64,000 nt of DNA, from assembly GCF_000425805.1 (NCBI RefSeq), contig NZ_AUED01000002.1, forward strand, positions 372,001-436,000, written 5' to 3'. Below are positions 49,815 to 59,067 of the stretch, piece by piece. This DNA comes from Pseudomonas vranovensis DSM 16006. Lineage in GTDB: Bacteria; Pseudomonadota; Gammaproteobacteria; Pseudomonadales; Pseudomonadaceae. Each line of letters begins with the position of its first letter. Position 1 is the first letter of the stretch. The position numbers and the translations under genes are program-made. A model generated the notes under the pieces. The model made no database searches and was not told the origin of the DNA. It saw only the letters and a program-made list of their open reading frames with translations.

Positions 49815-50648
49815 CTAGCCGTAGCGACCGGTAATGTAGTCTTCGGTCTGCTTCTTCGCCGGGTTGGTGAACAGGGTGTCGGTATCACCAAACTCGACCA
49901 GTTTGCCCATGTACATGAACGCGGTGTAGTCCGAAACCCGGGCCGCTTGCTGCATGTTGTGGGTAACGATGACGATGGTGTACTTGGACTTGAGCTCGTA
50001 GATCAACTCTTCGACCTTCAGGGTCGAGATCGGGTCCAGTGCCGAGCACGGCTCGTCGAGCAGCAGGACTTCCGGCTCCACGGCGATGGTACGGGCAATC
50101 ACCAGACGCTGCTGCTGACCACCGGACAGGCCCAGTGCCGACTCGTGCAGGCGGTCCTTGACCTCATCCCACAGTGCCGCGCCCTTGAGCGCCCACTCAA
50201 CGGCTTCGTCGAGCACGCGCTTCTTGTTGATGCCCTGGATACGCAAGCCATACACCACGTTCTCGTAGATTGTCTTGGGGAACGGGTTGGGCTTCTGGAA
50301 CACCATGCCAACGCGGCGACGCAGCTCGGCCACATCTTCGCCCTTGCGGTAGATGTTGTTGCCGTACAGGTTGATCGCGCCGTCTACACGGCAACCGTCA
50401 ACCAGGTCGTTCATACGGTTGAAGGTACGCAGCAAGGTCGACTTGCCGCAGCCGGACGGGCCGATGAAGGCAGTCACGCGCTGCTTGGGGATGTTCATGC
50501 TGACGTCGAACAGGGCTTGCTTGTCGCCGTAGTACAGGCTCAGGCCAGGCACTTCGATGGCAACGGTTTCTTCAGCCAGACGCAGGCTCTGCTTGTCGCG
50601 GCCCAGGGCCGACATGTCGATACCGTGGGCGTGGGATTCATGTTGCAT
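49815..50648 (-). CDS. pstB: Phosphate ABC transporter ATPase PstB
   Basis: A 277-residue ATPase. Walker [10 protein letters not shown] lies at residues 63-71, the signature LSGGQQQRL, Walker [14 protein letters not shown] and the switch histidine in VIVTHNMQQ. It powers the PstC-PstA phosphate channel. The start at 50648 follows GGAG; a frame reaching 50687 runs through the repeat at 50673 and is unlikely. Confidence 0.97.
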   Translation of the reverse strand: MQHESHAHGIDMSALGRDKQSLRLAEETVAIEVPGLSLYYGDKQALFDVSMNIPKQRVTAFIGPSGCGKSTLLRTFNRMNDLVDGCRVDGAINLYGNNIYRKGEDVAELRRRVGMVFQKPNPFPKTIYENVVYGLRIQGINKKRVLDEAVEWALKGAALWDEVKDRLHESALGLSGGQQQRLVIARTIAVEPEVLLLDEPCSALDPISTLKVEELIYELKSKYTIVIVTHNMQQAARVSDYTAFMYMGKLVEFGDTDTLFTNPAKKQTEDYITGRYG

Positions 50649-50672
50649 GATTTCACTCCGTTTGTAGCTGCA

Positions 50673-50695
50673 GGCTTCAAGCCGCACGCTGCAAG
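50673..50695. repeat. 23-base repeat, copy in pstB-pstA gap
   Basis: This copy also begins GGCTTCAAGCCGCA. It lies 25 bases before the pstB start, while the other copy lies 25 bases before the phoU start, so both stand at the same place relative to the next gene of the operon. Confidence 0.7.
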
Positions 50696-50745
50696 TGTGT
50701 GCAAAAGCGGCGTCCAGCTTGCCGCTTGTGGCGAATAACGTTCAG

Positions 50746-52416
50746 TCAGCTGTCCAGCGCCTTGTACTTCTCGCGCAGGTGGTTACGCATCCATACCGCC
50801 GACAGGTTCAAGGTGGCGATCACCAGTACCAGCAGCAATGCGGTGGCGTACACCAGCGGCCGCGCAGCCTCTACGTTGGGGCTCTGGAAGCCGACGTCGT
50901 AGATGTGGAAGCCCAGGTGCATGATCTTCTGGTCCAGGTGCAGGTACGGGTAGTTGCCGTCAACCGGCAGCGACGGCGCCAGTTTCACCACACCCACCAG
51001 CATCAGCGGCGCCACTTCACCGGCGGCGCGGGCCACGGCGAGGATCATGCCGGTCATCATGGCCGGACTGGCCATCGGCAGCACGATCTTCCACAAGGTC
51101 TCGGCCTTGGTTGCGCCCAGTGCCAGCGAGCCTTCCCGGACAGTGCGTGGAATACGTGCCAGGCCCTCTTCGGTAGCCACGATCACTACCGGTACCGCCA
51201 GCAGTGCCAGGGTCAACGAAGCCCAGAGCAGGCCGGGAGTACCCAGGGTTGGCGCGGGCAATGCCTCGGGGAAGAACAAGCGGTCGAGCGAGCCACCCAG
51301 TACATAGACGAAGAAGCCCAGGCCGAATACGCCGTAGACGATCGCCGGAACACCGGCGAGGTTGTTCACCGCGATACGGATCAGGCGGGTCACCGGGCCC
51401 TGGCGTGCATATTCACGCAGGTACACCGCCGCCAGTACGCCGAACGGGGTGACGATCACGGCCATGATCAGGGTCATCATCACCGTACCGAAGATGGCCG
51501 GGAAGATACCACCTTCAGTGTTCGCCTCACGCGGATCGTCGCTCAGGAACTCCCAGACCTTGGCGAAGTACACGCCCAGCTTGGTGAAAGTACCCATGGC
51601 GTTCGGCTGGTAGGCGTGGACCACCTTGCTCAGGTTGATCTCCACTTCACGGCCATTGCCGTCCTTGGCCACCAGGCTGTCACGCCCGAAGTCCTGATGC
51701 AGGCTGCCCAGGCGTTCTTCGATGGCCTTGTAGCGGTTGTTCAGCTCGGCGCGCTCAGCTTCGATGTCGGCCTGGGCGGCCGCATCCAGCTTGCCATTGA
51801 GTTCCAGCTTGCGGGTCTGCAGGCGCAGGCGCTCGAGGCCATAGTTGATGGCACCGATGTCTTTCTTCTCGAGCTTCTGCAGCTCACCGGCGAGCTTGTC
51901 GGCACGCTTGAGGCGCGCCTGCAGCTCGGCCCAGGCGGCATTGCCTTCGGCGACGACCTTGCCATCTTCCTTGACGCTGACCAGGCGGCCGTAGAAGTTG
52001 CCCCACTCGCGACGCTCCAGAGCGATCAGGTCGACCGGCGTCTGCTGCTCGGTCAGCCATTCGCCGACCACCCAGGTGAAGTCGCTGCCGTTCAAGTCAC
52101 GGTTACCGACCTTGATCAGCTCACGGGTCATGAACTCCGGGCCTTCATCAGGCACCGGCAAGCCGGCCCCCTTGAGACGCACACGCGGTACTTCTTCCTT
52201 CTGTACCACCTCGCCGACCACTACGTGGCTGGCTTGCCCTGGCACGGTGTAGTTGGCCTGAACCAAATCGGCCGGCCAGAAGTGGCTCAGGCCACGCACA
52301 GCGATCACAGAGAGCAGACCAATGGTCATGATCACCGCGATGGCGACCGCGCCACCGCTGATCCAGACGCCAGGGGCGCCGCTCTTGAACCAGCTTTTGA
52401 GGGAATCCTTTTTCAC
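50746..52416 (-). CDS. pstA: Phosphate ABC transporter permease PstA, long form
   Basis: A 556-residue permease, about twice the length of E. coli PstA. One membrane helix (residues 18-42) is followed by a non-membrane insert up to about residue 290 that includes a charged, probably coiled-coil part (LKRADKLAGELQKLEKKD and ELNNRYKAIEERLGSLHQ). The usual permease helices follow, with the EAA loop EGSLALGATKAETLWKIVLP. Long PstA forms are normal in pseudomonads; the insert presumably lies in the periplasm and its role is unknown. Confidence 0.95.
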   Translation of the reverse strand: MKKDSLKSWFKSGAPGVWISGGAVAIAVIMTIGLLSVIAVRGLSHFWPADLVQANYTVPGQASHVVVGEVVQKEEVPRVRLKGAGLPVPDEGPEFMTRELIKVGNRDLNGSDFTWVVGEWLTEQQTPVDLIALERREWGNFYGRLVSVKEDGKVVAEGNAAWAELQARLKRADKLAGELQKLEKKDIGAINYGLERLRLQTRKLELNGKLDAAAQADIEAERAELNNRYKAIEERLGSLHQDFGRDSLVAKDGNGREVEINLSKVVHAYQPNAMGTFTKLGVYFAKVWEFLSDDPREANTEGGIFPAIFGTVMMTLIMAVIVTPFGVLAAVYLREYARQGPVTRLIRIAVNNLAGVPAIVYGVFGLGFFVYVLGGSLDRLFFPEALPAPTLGTPGLLWASLTLALLAVPVVIVATEEGLARIPRTVREGSLALGATKAETLWKIVLPMASPAMMTGMILAVARAAGEVAPLMLVGVVKLAPSLPVDGNYPYLHLDQKIMHLGFHIYDVGFQSPNVEAARPLVYATALLLVLVIATLNLSAVWMRNHLREKYKALDS

Positions 52417-52433
52417 GGATCTCTACCTTTCTA

Positions 52434-54722
52434 TCAAAGCGACGAGTATTTCTTGCGCAGACGCTGGCGAATCAGCTCGGCCAAGGTGTTCATCACGAAG
52501 GTGAACATCAGCAGCACCAACGCGGCGAGGAACAGCACGCGGTAATGACTGCCACCGACTTCCGACTCCGGCATCTCCACGGCAACGTTGGCTGCCAGGG
52601 TGCGCATACCTTCAAACAGGTTCAGCTCCATGACCGGGGTGTTACCGGTGGCCATCAGCACGATCATGGTTTCGCCCACCGCACGGCCCATACCGATCAT
52701 CAGCGCCGAGAAGATACCCGGGCTGGCGGTCAGGATGACCACGCGGGTCAGCGTCTGCCATGGGGTCGCGCCCAGTGCCAGGGAGCCCAGGGTCAGGCTG
52801 CGCGGTACGCTGAACACGGCGTCTTCGGCAATCGAGTAGATGTTCGGGATGACTGCGAAGCCCATCGCGATACCGACTACCAGGGCGTTGCGCTGGTCGT
52901 AGGTGATGCCCAGGTCATTGGTGATCCACAGGCGCATGTCACCGCCGAAGAACCAGGTTTCAAGGAACGGGCTCATGTACAGGGCGAACCAGCCGGTGAA
53001 CAGGATCACCGGAATCAGGATGGCCGCTTCCCAGCCATCGGGCACCCGCAGGCGCAGCGACTCGGGCAGGCGGCTCCAGGTGAAGCCGGCGACCAGGATG
53101 CCGATCGGCATCAGCAGGAACAGGCTGAACACACCCGGCAAGTGCCCTTCCAGGTACGGTGCCAGGAACAGACCGGCGAAGAAGCCGAGGATGACCGTTG
53201 GCATCGCTTCCATCAGCTCGATCACCGGCTTGACCTTGCGGCGCATGCCCGGGGCCATGAAGTAGGCGGTGTAGATGGCCGCGGCAATGGCCAGCGGCGC
53301 GGCAAGGATCATCGCGTAGAACGCGGCCTTCAGGGTGCCGAAGGTCAGCGGCGAAAGGCTGAGCTTGGGCTCGAAGTCGGTGTTCGAGGCGGTCGACTGC
53401 CAGACGTATTTAGGCTCGTCGTAGTTCTCGTACCAGACCTTGCTCCACAGCGCGCTCCAGGACACTTCCGGGTGCGGGTTCTTCAGGGTCAGTGGCAGCA
53501 GCTTGCCGCCCTCTTCGATGATGATGCGGTTGGCACGTGGCGACAGCGCCAGCACGCCTGCACCTTCCGCAACCGGCTCGACCAGCAAGGTACGGTGGGC
53601 GGTGCTGTGGAACACGCCGAGCTCGCCGGCAGCATCCAGGGCAATGAAGCCTTTGCGACGCTCTTCGGCATCGATCTGCACGATGGGCGCCTTGCCCATC
53701 TGGAAGTCGCGGATGCGCTTGAAGCGCTGCTCGCCGTCCGGGTCACGGGCCATGAACCATTGGGCCAGGCCACCTTTGGAATCACCGATGATCAGCGAGA
53801 TACCACCGACCAGCTGGGCACTTGCGGTAACTTCGGCATCGCCGTTGTCGAGCAATTTGTAGCGACCGTTGAGGCTTTTTTCGCGCAGGCTGAAGACATC
53901 CGCCTGGGCCCGGCCATTGATGACGTACAACCACTGCTGGCGCGGATCGATGAAGATCGACTTCACCGACTCGGTCATCTGCGGCAGATCGATACGGCTC
54001 TGCTCGCTGGTGACCTCACCGGTCATCATGTTCTCCTCGCGGGTCAGCGAGACCACCTGCAGGTGTGCGCCGGTAGAGCCGGCTACCACCAAGGTGTCGC
54101 CATTCACGTTGAGGCTGACATGCTCCAGGGCACGGCCCTGCTCATCGAGCACGAAGGGCTCCTGGCCATAGGGGTAATCAATGCCAGGGCTGATGGTCTT
54201 CTTGTTGTCCGGGTAGGTGATCTTGTAGCTGTGGCTAAACGCCAGCGCCTGGCCGTTGGACAGCCCCAATACCACCAGTGGATTGCCCGGCTGGTCATTA
54301 CCGATCGAGGTCACCTGGGTGCCGGCCGGCACTGGCAGGTCGACGCGCTTGAGTTCGGCACCGGTCTTGGTGTCGAAGAACAATGCCTGGCCCTTGTCGG
54401 ACACACGCATGCCCACGAGGTTCTGCTCTTCCAGGGCAATCATCAGCGGCTTGCCGGCGTCCTGGCTCAGCCAGGTCGGTTCCAGCGCCTTCTTGCTGGT
54501 CAGGGTAGCGCCCTGGAACAGCGGCACGACCACGTAGGCCAGGTAGAAGAAAATCAAGGTGATCGCCGCCAGCACGGCAAGCCCGCCCACCAGTACATAC
54601 CAGCGGGTCAGGCGATCCTTGAGCGCACGCAGGCGACGCTTGCGTTGCAGTTCGGGCGTATTGAAATCAATCCGCACGGGGGGAGAATTTTGGGTCATGG
54701 TGGAGTTGGCCAGATCATTCAT
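52434..54722 (-). CDS. pstC: Phosphate ABC transporter permease PstC, long form
   Basis: A 762-residue permease. Helix one (residues about 46-70) is followed by a large periplasmic, beta-propeller-like domain to about residue 430, then the normal PstC helices with the EAA loop GSLALGATPWQTLTRVVILTA. pstA follows after 17 bases. The start is uncertain: ATG 54722 has GGGTG upstream, but the Pho box at 54745-54762 puts the expected transcription start next to this ATG, so ATG 54698 (MTQNSPP) is a real alternative. Confidence 0.93.
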   Translation of the reverse strand: MNDLANSTMTQNSPPVRIDFNTPELQRKRRLRALKDRLTRWYVLVGGLAVLAAITLIFFYLAYVVVPLFQGATLTSKKALEPTWLSQDAGKPLMIALEEQNLVGMRVSDKGQALFFDTKTGAELKRVDLPVPAGTQVTSIGNDQPGNPLVVLGLSNGQALAFSHSYKITYPDNKKTISPGIDYPYGQEPFVLDEQGRALEHVSLNVNGDTLVVAGSTGAHLQVVSLTREENMMTGEVTSEQSRIDLPQMTESVKSIFIDPRQQWLYVINGRAQADVFSLREKSLNGRYKLLDNGDAEVTASAQLVGGISLIIGDSKGGLAQWFMARDPDGEQRFKRIRDFQMGKAPIVQIDAEERRKGFIALDAAGELGVFHSTAHRTLLVEPVAEGAGVLALSPRANRIIIEEGGKLLPLTLKNPHPEVSWSALWSKVWYENYDEPKYVWQSTASNTDFEPKLSLSPLTFGTLKAAFYAMILAAPLAIAAAIYTAYFMAPGMRRKVKPVIELMEAMPTVILGFFAGLFLAPYLEGHLPGVFSLFLLMPIGILVAGFTWSRLPESLRLRVPDGWEAAILIPVILFTGWFALYMSPFLETWFFGGDMRLWITNDLGITYDQRNALVVGIAMGFAVIPNIYSIAEDAVFSVPRSLTLGSLALGATPWQTLTRVVILTASPGIFSALMIGMGRAVGETMIVLMATGNTPVMELNLFEGMRTLAANVAVEMPESEVGGSHYRVLFLAALVLLMFTFVMNTLAELIRQRLRKKYSSL

Positions 54723-54744
54723 GCGCACACCCTAGCGGTCCCGT

Positions 54745-54762
54745 ATTACAAAAACATGACAA
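54745..54762 (-). promoter_or_regulatory. Pho box for pstC
   Basis: On the minus strand TTGTCAT, four bases, then TTGTAAT match the PhoB heptamer pair. TAGGGT lies ten bases downstream as a poor -10. It shows that pstCAB-phoU can be transcribed apart from pstS. Confidence 0.65.
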
Positions 54763-54860
54763 TGAAGTGACGCAAAAAAGCCCGCCGCTCAGTGGTCCTG
54801 GCAGCGGACTCGCAATTTGCGGTGGAGACTGGTCATTTCCAGGCCCCACCTGTCTCACAC

Positions 54861-55862
54861 TCAGTTCTTCGCGACGCCTTTATTGGCGTGGCTCAGGCCC
54901 AGGTCGGCCAGGGCTTTTTCAGCGACTTTGGCCGGCAGTGGGATGTAGCCGTCCTTCACGACAACTTGCTGGCCAGCCTGGGACAGGACCAGCTTGACGA
55001 ACTCGGCTTCCAGCGGGGCCAGAGGCTTGTTCGGCGCCTTGTTGACGTAGACATAGAGGAAGCGCGACAGCGGGTAGGTGCCGTTCAGGGCGTTGGCTTC
55101 GTTGTCTTCAACGAAGGCGCCACCCTCTTTCTTGGCCAATGGCACAGTCTTGACGCTGGCGGTCTTGTAGCCGATGCCCGAGTAGCCGATGCCGTTCAGC
55201 GAGCTGCTGATCGACTGTACGACCGAAGCCGAACCAGGTTGCTCGTTGACGTTGGGCTTGAAGTCGCCTTTGCACAGGGCTTCTTCTTTGAAGTAACCGT
55301 AGGTGCCGGATACCGAGTTGCGACCGAACAGCTGGACCGGCTTGTTGGCCAGGTCGCCCGTCACGCCCAGGTCAGCCCAGGTCTTGACGCCGGCCTTGGC
55401 ACCACACAGGCGAGTGGAGGAGAAAATCGCATCGACCTGAGCCATGGTCAGGCCCTTGATCGGGTTGTCTTTGTGTACGAAAACGGCCAGGGCGTCGACG
55501 GCAACCGGAATGGCGGTTGGCTTGTAGCCGTACTTCTGCTCGAACGCCTGCAGCTCGACGTCCTTCATCTTGCGGCTCATCGGGCCGAGGTTGGCGGTGC
55601 CTTCGGTCAACGCGGGTGGCGCGGTGGAGGAGCCGGCAGCCTGAATCTGGATGTTTACGTTCGGGTATTCCTTCTTGTAGGCCTCAGCCCACAGAGTCAT
55701 GAGGTTCGCCAGGGTATCGGAACCGACGCTGGAGAGGTTGCCCGACACACCGGTGGTCTTGGTGTAGGTCGGAATAGCAGGGTCAACAGCGGCAACCGCA
55801 TTGGCGGTGGCAACGCCAGCGGCGACGAAAGTCAGGGCCGCCATCAAACGCTTCAGTTTCAT
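54861..55862 (-). CDS. pstS: Phosphate-binding protein PstS
   Basis: A 333-residue periplasmic protein with a signal peptide (residues 1-24, ANAVAA cleavage region). Phosphate-binding segments are SSVGSDTL near residue 45, [11 protein letters not shown] near 75 and [17 protein letters not shown] near 180. It delivers phosphate to PstC-PstA. The gene stands first, with its own strong Pho box array, and is separated from pstC by 138 bases that contain a T6 tract and the pstC Pho box. Confidence 0.96.
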   Translation of the reverse strand: MKLKRLMAALTFVAAGVATANAVAAVDPAIPTYTKTTGVSGNLSSVGSDTLANLMTLWAEAYKKEYPNVNIQIQAAGSSTAPPALTEGTANLGPMSRKMKDVELQAFEQKYGYKPTAIPVAVDALAVFVHKDNPIKGLTMAQVDAIFSSTRLCGAKAGVKTWADLGVTGDLANKPVQLFGRNSVSGTYGYFKEEALCKGDFKPNVNEQPGSASVVQSISSSLNGIGYSGIGYKTASVKTVPLAKKEGGAFVEDNEANALNGTYPLSRFLYVYVNKAPNKPLAPLEAEFVKLVLSQAGQQVVVKDGYIPLPAKVAEKALADLGLSHANKGVAKN

Positions 55863-55906
55863 GCCTTACTCCTAGCAGGAATTGGGGGTGAGATGGATCG
55901 GGCCCA

Positions 55907-55962
55907 AGTATCTGCAGGCCGTATGAACACTCTATGAACCGAATGTGACAATTAGATGAAAG
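55907..55962 (-). promoter_or_regulatory. pstS promoter with four Pho heptamers
   Basis: On the minus strand the heptamers CTTTCAT, TTGTCAC, GGTTCAT and TGTTCAT start every 11 bases (plus-strand blocks at 55956, 55945, 55934 and 55923), the spacing of tandem PhoB sites. GATACT at 55907-55912 follows ten bases after the last one as the -10. The pstS start lies 45 bases further on. Confidence 0.85.
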
Positions 55963-55991
55963 GCCATCACCGAATGTCGGTGATGGCCTTT
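55959..55991 (-). terminator. Terminator of MFS gene, overlapping Pho box
   Basis: A 15-bp stem pairs 55959-55973 with 55977-55991 around a three-base loop. On the minus strand the stem ends in CCTTT and continues CATC, so the terminal bases are also the first Pho heptamer of pstS. On the plus strand it is followed by TTC. Confidence 0.75.
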
Positions 55992-56024
55992 TCAAGATGT
56001 TGCGAGGTGGGAACGGGAAGGGAT

Positions 56025-57314
56025 TCAGCGTTTCTTGGCCAACAGATAGAGGCCGACCAGCAGACCAATGGTGCAGATACCGGCCACGTAATAGGCTGGT
56101 CCCATCGGGCTGAACTTGAGCAGGTAGGTGACCACCATTGGGGTCAGGCCGCCGAAAATGGCGTAGGCCAGGTTGTAGGAAAAGGACAACCCGCTGAAAC
56201 GCACGACGGCGGGGAAAGCATGAACCATTACATAAGGCACCGCGCCGACGATGCCGACAAACAGGCCGGTGAGGGCATAGAGCGGGAACAGCCATTCGGG
56301 GTGGTCGACCAGGCTGTGATAGAAGCCCCAGGAGCTGGCCAACAGTGCCAGGCTCCCGACCACGAACACGCGCCCTGCGCCGAAGCGATCGGCCAGCATC
56401 CCGGCCACGATGCAACCCAGGCTCAACAGCACGATGGCCAGGCTGTTGGCTTGCAGGGCCACGGTGGGTGCAATGCCATAAACCGTCTGCAGCACCGTCG
56501 GAGTCATCAGAATGACCACGATGATCCCGGCCGACAGCAGCCAGGTCAGCAGCATCGACAAGACAATGGCGCCACGGTGGTCGCGCAGCACCGCCCGCAA
56601 TGGCACTTCCTCGGCCAAGGCCTTGCGTGCCTGCAGTTCGGCGAACACCGGGGTTTCATGCAACCAGCGACGCAGATACACCGCGAACAGCCCGAACACG
56701 CCACCCAGCAGGAACGGGATCCGCCAGGCATAGTCGGCCAGCTCTTCTGGTGTATAGATGCTGTTGATCGCAGTGGCGACCAGCGAGCCGAGCAGAATTC
56801 CGGACGTCAGCCCTGCCGTCAGGGTGCCGCAGGCGTACCCGATATTGCGCGAGGGTACGTGCTCGGACACGAATACCCAGGCGCCCGGCACTTCACCACC
56901 GATGGCCGCGCCCTGGATCACCCTCATCAGCAACAGCAGGATCGGCGCCCACATGCCGATCTGCGCGTAGGTCGGCAGCAAGCCCATGATCAGCGTCGGC
57001 ACGGCCATCATGAAGATGCTCAAGGTGAACATCTTCTTGCGCCCCAGCAAGTCGCCAAAGTGCGCCATGACGATGCCGCCCAGTGGACGCGCCAAGTAGC
57101 CGGCGGCGAAAATCCCAAACGTTTGCATCAGGCGCAGCCATTCGGGCATATCCGCAGGGAAGAACAGCTTCCCGACGACCGTGGCGAAGAACACGAAAAT
57201 GATGAAGTCGTAGAACTCCAGCGCTCCGCCCAGGGCGGAAAGCGACAGGGTCTTGTAGTCACTGCGGGTGAGCGGCCTCGAAGGCTGCGCGATACTGCCG
57301 GGCACGGAGGTCAT
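56025..57314 (-). CDS. MFS transporter, metabolite:proton symporter type
   Basis: A 429-residue inner-membrane protein with about twelve helices. The opening GGALEFYDFIIFVFFATVVGKLFFP and the loop ARPLGGIVMAHFGDLLGRKKMF are typical of the MHS subfamily (citrate, alpha-ketoglutarate, proline/betaine, shikimate). The exact substrate cannot be read. A 372-base gap precedes it on the coding strand. Confidence 0.88.
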   Translation of the reverse strand: MTSVPGSIAQPSRPLTRSDYKTLSLSALGGALEFYDFIIFVFFATVVGKLFFPADMPEWLRLMQTFGIFAAGYLARPLGGIVMAHFGDLLGRKKMFTLSIFMMAVPTLIMGLLPTYAQIGMWAPILLLLMRVIQGAAIGGEVPGAWVFVSEHVPSRNIGYACGTLTAGLTSGILLGSLVATAINSIYTPEELADYAWRIPFLLGGVFGLFAVYLRRWLHETPVFAELQARKALAEEVPLRAVLRDHRGAIVLSMLLTWLLSAGIIVVILMTPTVLQTVYGIAPTVALQANSLAIVLLSLGCIVAGMLADRFGAGRVFVVGSLALLASSWGFYHSLVDHPEWLFPLYALTGLFVGIVGAVPYVMVHAFPAVVRFSGLSFSYNLAYAIFGGLTPMVVTYLLKFSPMGPAYYVAGICTIGLLVGLYLLAKKR

Positions 57315-57686
57315 AGGTATCTCTTATTGGTATCGCTGATTGGTACTGCAGGCCGCTTGCCGCGCGGGTTTGGGGCCTGGTGGGCCCCGAACGATAGCAA
57401 ATTGCAAGAAAAAGCACAGTGCGCACAAATTCAATACAAGTATTCATAAATGCATGGTCGTCGCTGCGCTTTCTGCTCTATATACTGGCCGCTTGTATCA
57501 AAAGGTTGCGTCTACTGGAGGATGTTGTGCGAAAACGCCGCTAGGTATGCTTAGTCGGTTTCGCAGAGTTTCCCTTCGCCGCCTGGCAAAGCGAAAGCAG
57601 CGTAGTATGGTTGTGCTGAATCGTTTTTCGAGGCGTCTGCATTAGCGCCAACCAACGAAGCGTCACGGGTCAGAGGCACCCCCGGC
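57315..57686. other. 372-base gap between MFS and thioesterase genes
   Basis: This divergent region is AT-richer than its surroundings. It contains TATACT at 57481-57486 on the plus strand, an SD-like GGAGG at 57519-57523 followed by a five-codon GTG frame, and a 32-codon very basic ORF at 57547-57645. I see no RNA gene of a known class and no repeat. Confidence 0.5.
57547..57645 (+). CDS. Possible small basic ORF
   Basis: Thirty-two codons from ATG 57547, with about a dozen Arg/Lys and no acidic residue (MLSRFRRVSLRRLAKRKQ at the start). It lies on the strand of the thioesterase gene, 41 bases before it. The ribosome site (TAGGT) is poor. It may be a chance frame in a transcribed leader. 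Confidence 0.25.
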   Translation: MLSRFRRVSLRRLAKRKQRSMVVLNRFSRRLH

Positions 57687-58088
57687 ATGATTGAACTCGA
57701 ACAAGAAGATCCCATCCCGCAAGGCGACCTGGCCTTGCAGATCACAGCATTACCGCGTGAAACCAATGGTTTCGGCGATATATTCGGCGGCTGGCTGGTT
57801 GCCCAGATGGACCTGGCCGGCACCGCAATGGCCAGTCGCGTCGCCGGGGGCCGGGTGGCTACGGTCGCAATCGACCGCATGGCCTTTCTGGTACCCGTGG
57901 CCGTTGGCGCACAGTTGTCCTTCTATACCCAGACCCTGGAAATCGGCCGCAGCTCGATCCAGATGATGGTCGAAGTGTGGAGCGACGACCCGCTGTCCAG
58001 CGAATGGCGCAAAGTCACCGAGGCTGTGTTTGTCTTCGTAGCCATCGACGGCAGTGGGCGCACCCGTTCGGTTCCTCCTCGTCGCTGA
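57687..58088 (+). CDS. Acyl-CoA thioesterase (YciA-like hotdog)
   Basis: A 133-residue single hotdog domain. The motif NGFGDIFGGWLVAQMDLAG carries the catalytic aspartate/asparagine region of the YciA/BACH group, and ATVAIDRMAFLVPV follows. Such enzymes hydrolyse acyl-CoAs. The chain-length preference is unknown. The mutarotase gene follows after 72 bases. Confidence 0.88.
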   Translation: MIELEQEDPIPQGDLALQITALPRETNGFGDIFGGWLVAQMDLAGTAMASRVAGGRVATVAIDRMAFLVPVAVGAQLSFYTQTLEIGRSSIQMMVEVWSDDPLSSEWRKVTEAVFVFVAIDGSGRTRSVPPRR

Positions 58089-58160
58089 GTCGGCTGCGCG
58101 GTAAACTCGAGGGTATGCAAGCGGTCCAAGACCGTACGGCAAACCCAAGAGATCAAGCGC

Positions 58161-59057
58161 ATGTCCACACCCAAGGTCGAATCCGAACAACACGGCGAGC
58201 TCAATTGCTGGCGCATCACCACTGACAGCGCCGAACTGCTGGTCGCCCAGCAGGGCGCCCAGGTGTTGAGCTACCAGCGGCTCGGCGAACCCCCTTTGTT
58301 GTGGTTGAGCGAACAGGCCATTTTCAAGCAGGGCAAATCCGTGCGCGCCGGGGTTCCGGTGTGCTGGCCCTGGTTCGGCAATCTGAGCCGCAATCCGCAG
58401 GCCGTACAGGCCATGTACCACGGCAGCGAAGCGCCCGCCCATGGATTGGTGCGCGGTCGCGACTGGCAATTGCAAGGCATCACTGATATCGGCAATGCGG
58501 TGCGGGTCGACTTCACTCTGCCCGACACCCTGGGGGATCTCCCCGGCTGGCCACACACGGTCGAGCTCACGCTGAGCATCGTCATGGGGGAGCAGTTGAC
58601 CGTCACCCTCACCAGCTACAACCTCGACAACATCCCCGTCACCATCAGCCAGGCACTGCACAGCTACTTCGCCGTCAGCGATGTGCGCAAGGTTCAGGTG
58701 GAAGGCGTAGAAGGCCTGGGCTATATCGAGACCCTGGAAAACTGGCAGCAACGCACACAACAAGGCGCGTTGGGCTTTGCGAGCGAGACCGACCGCATTT
58801 ACCTGCAGGCGCCGGAACAGCTCAGCATCGTCGACCCGGATTGGAACCGACGTATTCGCCTGACCAGCAGCGGATCACGTTCAGCGGTTATCTGGAACCC
58901 GTGGACCGACCGCGCAGCAGAGCTGGCGGACATGGCTGACGATGGCTGGCAGCGCATGTTGTGTATCGAGACGGCCAATGTGTGGGATGACCTGGTTACC
59001 CTCCAACCCGGGGCAAGCCATTCCCTGAGCCTGGCCATCGACAGCGAAACGCTCTAG
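58161..59057 (+). CDS. D-hexose-6-phosphate mutarotase (YeaD-like)
   Basis: A 298-residue aldose-1-epimerase-like protein. The family marks are VRAGVPVCWPWFG, PAHGLVRGRDWQL with the catalytic histidine, and ALHSYFAVSDV; WNPWTDRAAELADM lies near the end. It interconverts alpha and beta anomers of hexose 6-phosphates. It converges on the subtilase gene with a ten-base gap. Confidence 0.9.
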   Translation: MSTPKVESEQHGELNCWRITTDSAELLVAQQGAQVLSYQRLGEPPLLWLSEQAIFKQGKSVRAGVPVCWPWFGNLSRNPQAVQAMYHGSEAPAHGLVRGRDWQLQGITDIGNAVRVDFTLPDTLGDLPGWPHTVELTLSIVMGEQLTVTLTSYNLDNIPVTISQALHSYFAVSDVRKVQVEGVEGLGYIETLENWQQRTQQGALGFASETDRIYLQAPEQLSIVDPDWNRRIRLTSSGSRSAVIWNPWTDRAAELADMADDGWQRMLCIETANVWDDLVTLQPGASHSLSLAIDSETL

Positions 59058-59067
59058 GGCAGGAGCG

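Noticed and set aside
50695..52545. 616-codon plus-strand open frame
   Set aside because: Antisense of pstA with the same odd composition; pstA itself has clear permease motifs.
52545..54770. 741-codon plus-strand open frame
   Set aside because: It lies opposite pstC, has no recognisable domain and is rich in His, Gln and Arg, as expected for the antisense of a GC-rich gene.
55956..57449. 497-codon plus-strand open frame
   Set aside because: Antisense to the MFS symporter gene, very rich in Gln, His and Gly; no signal or domain.
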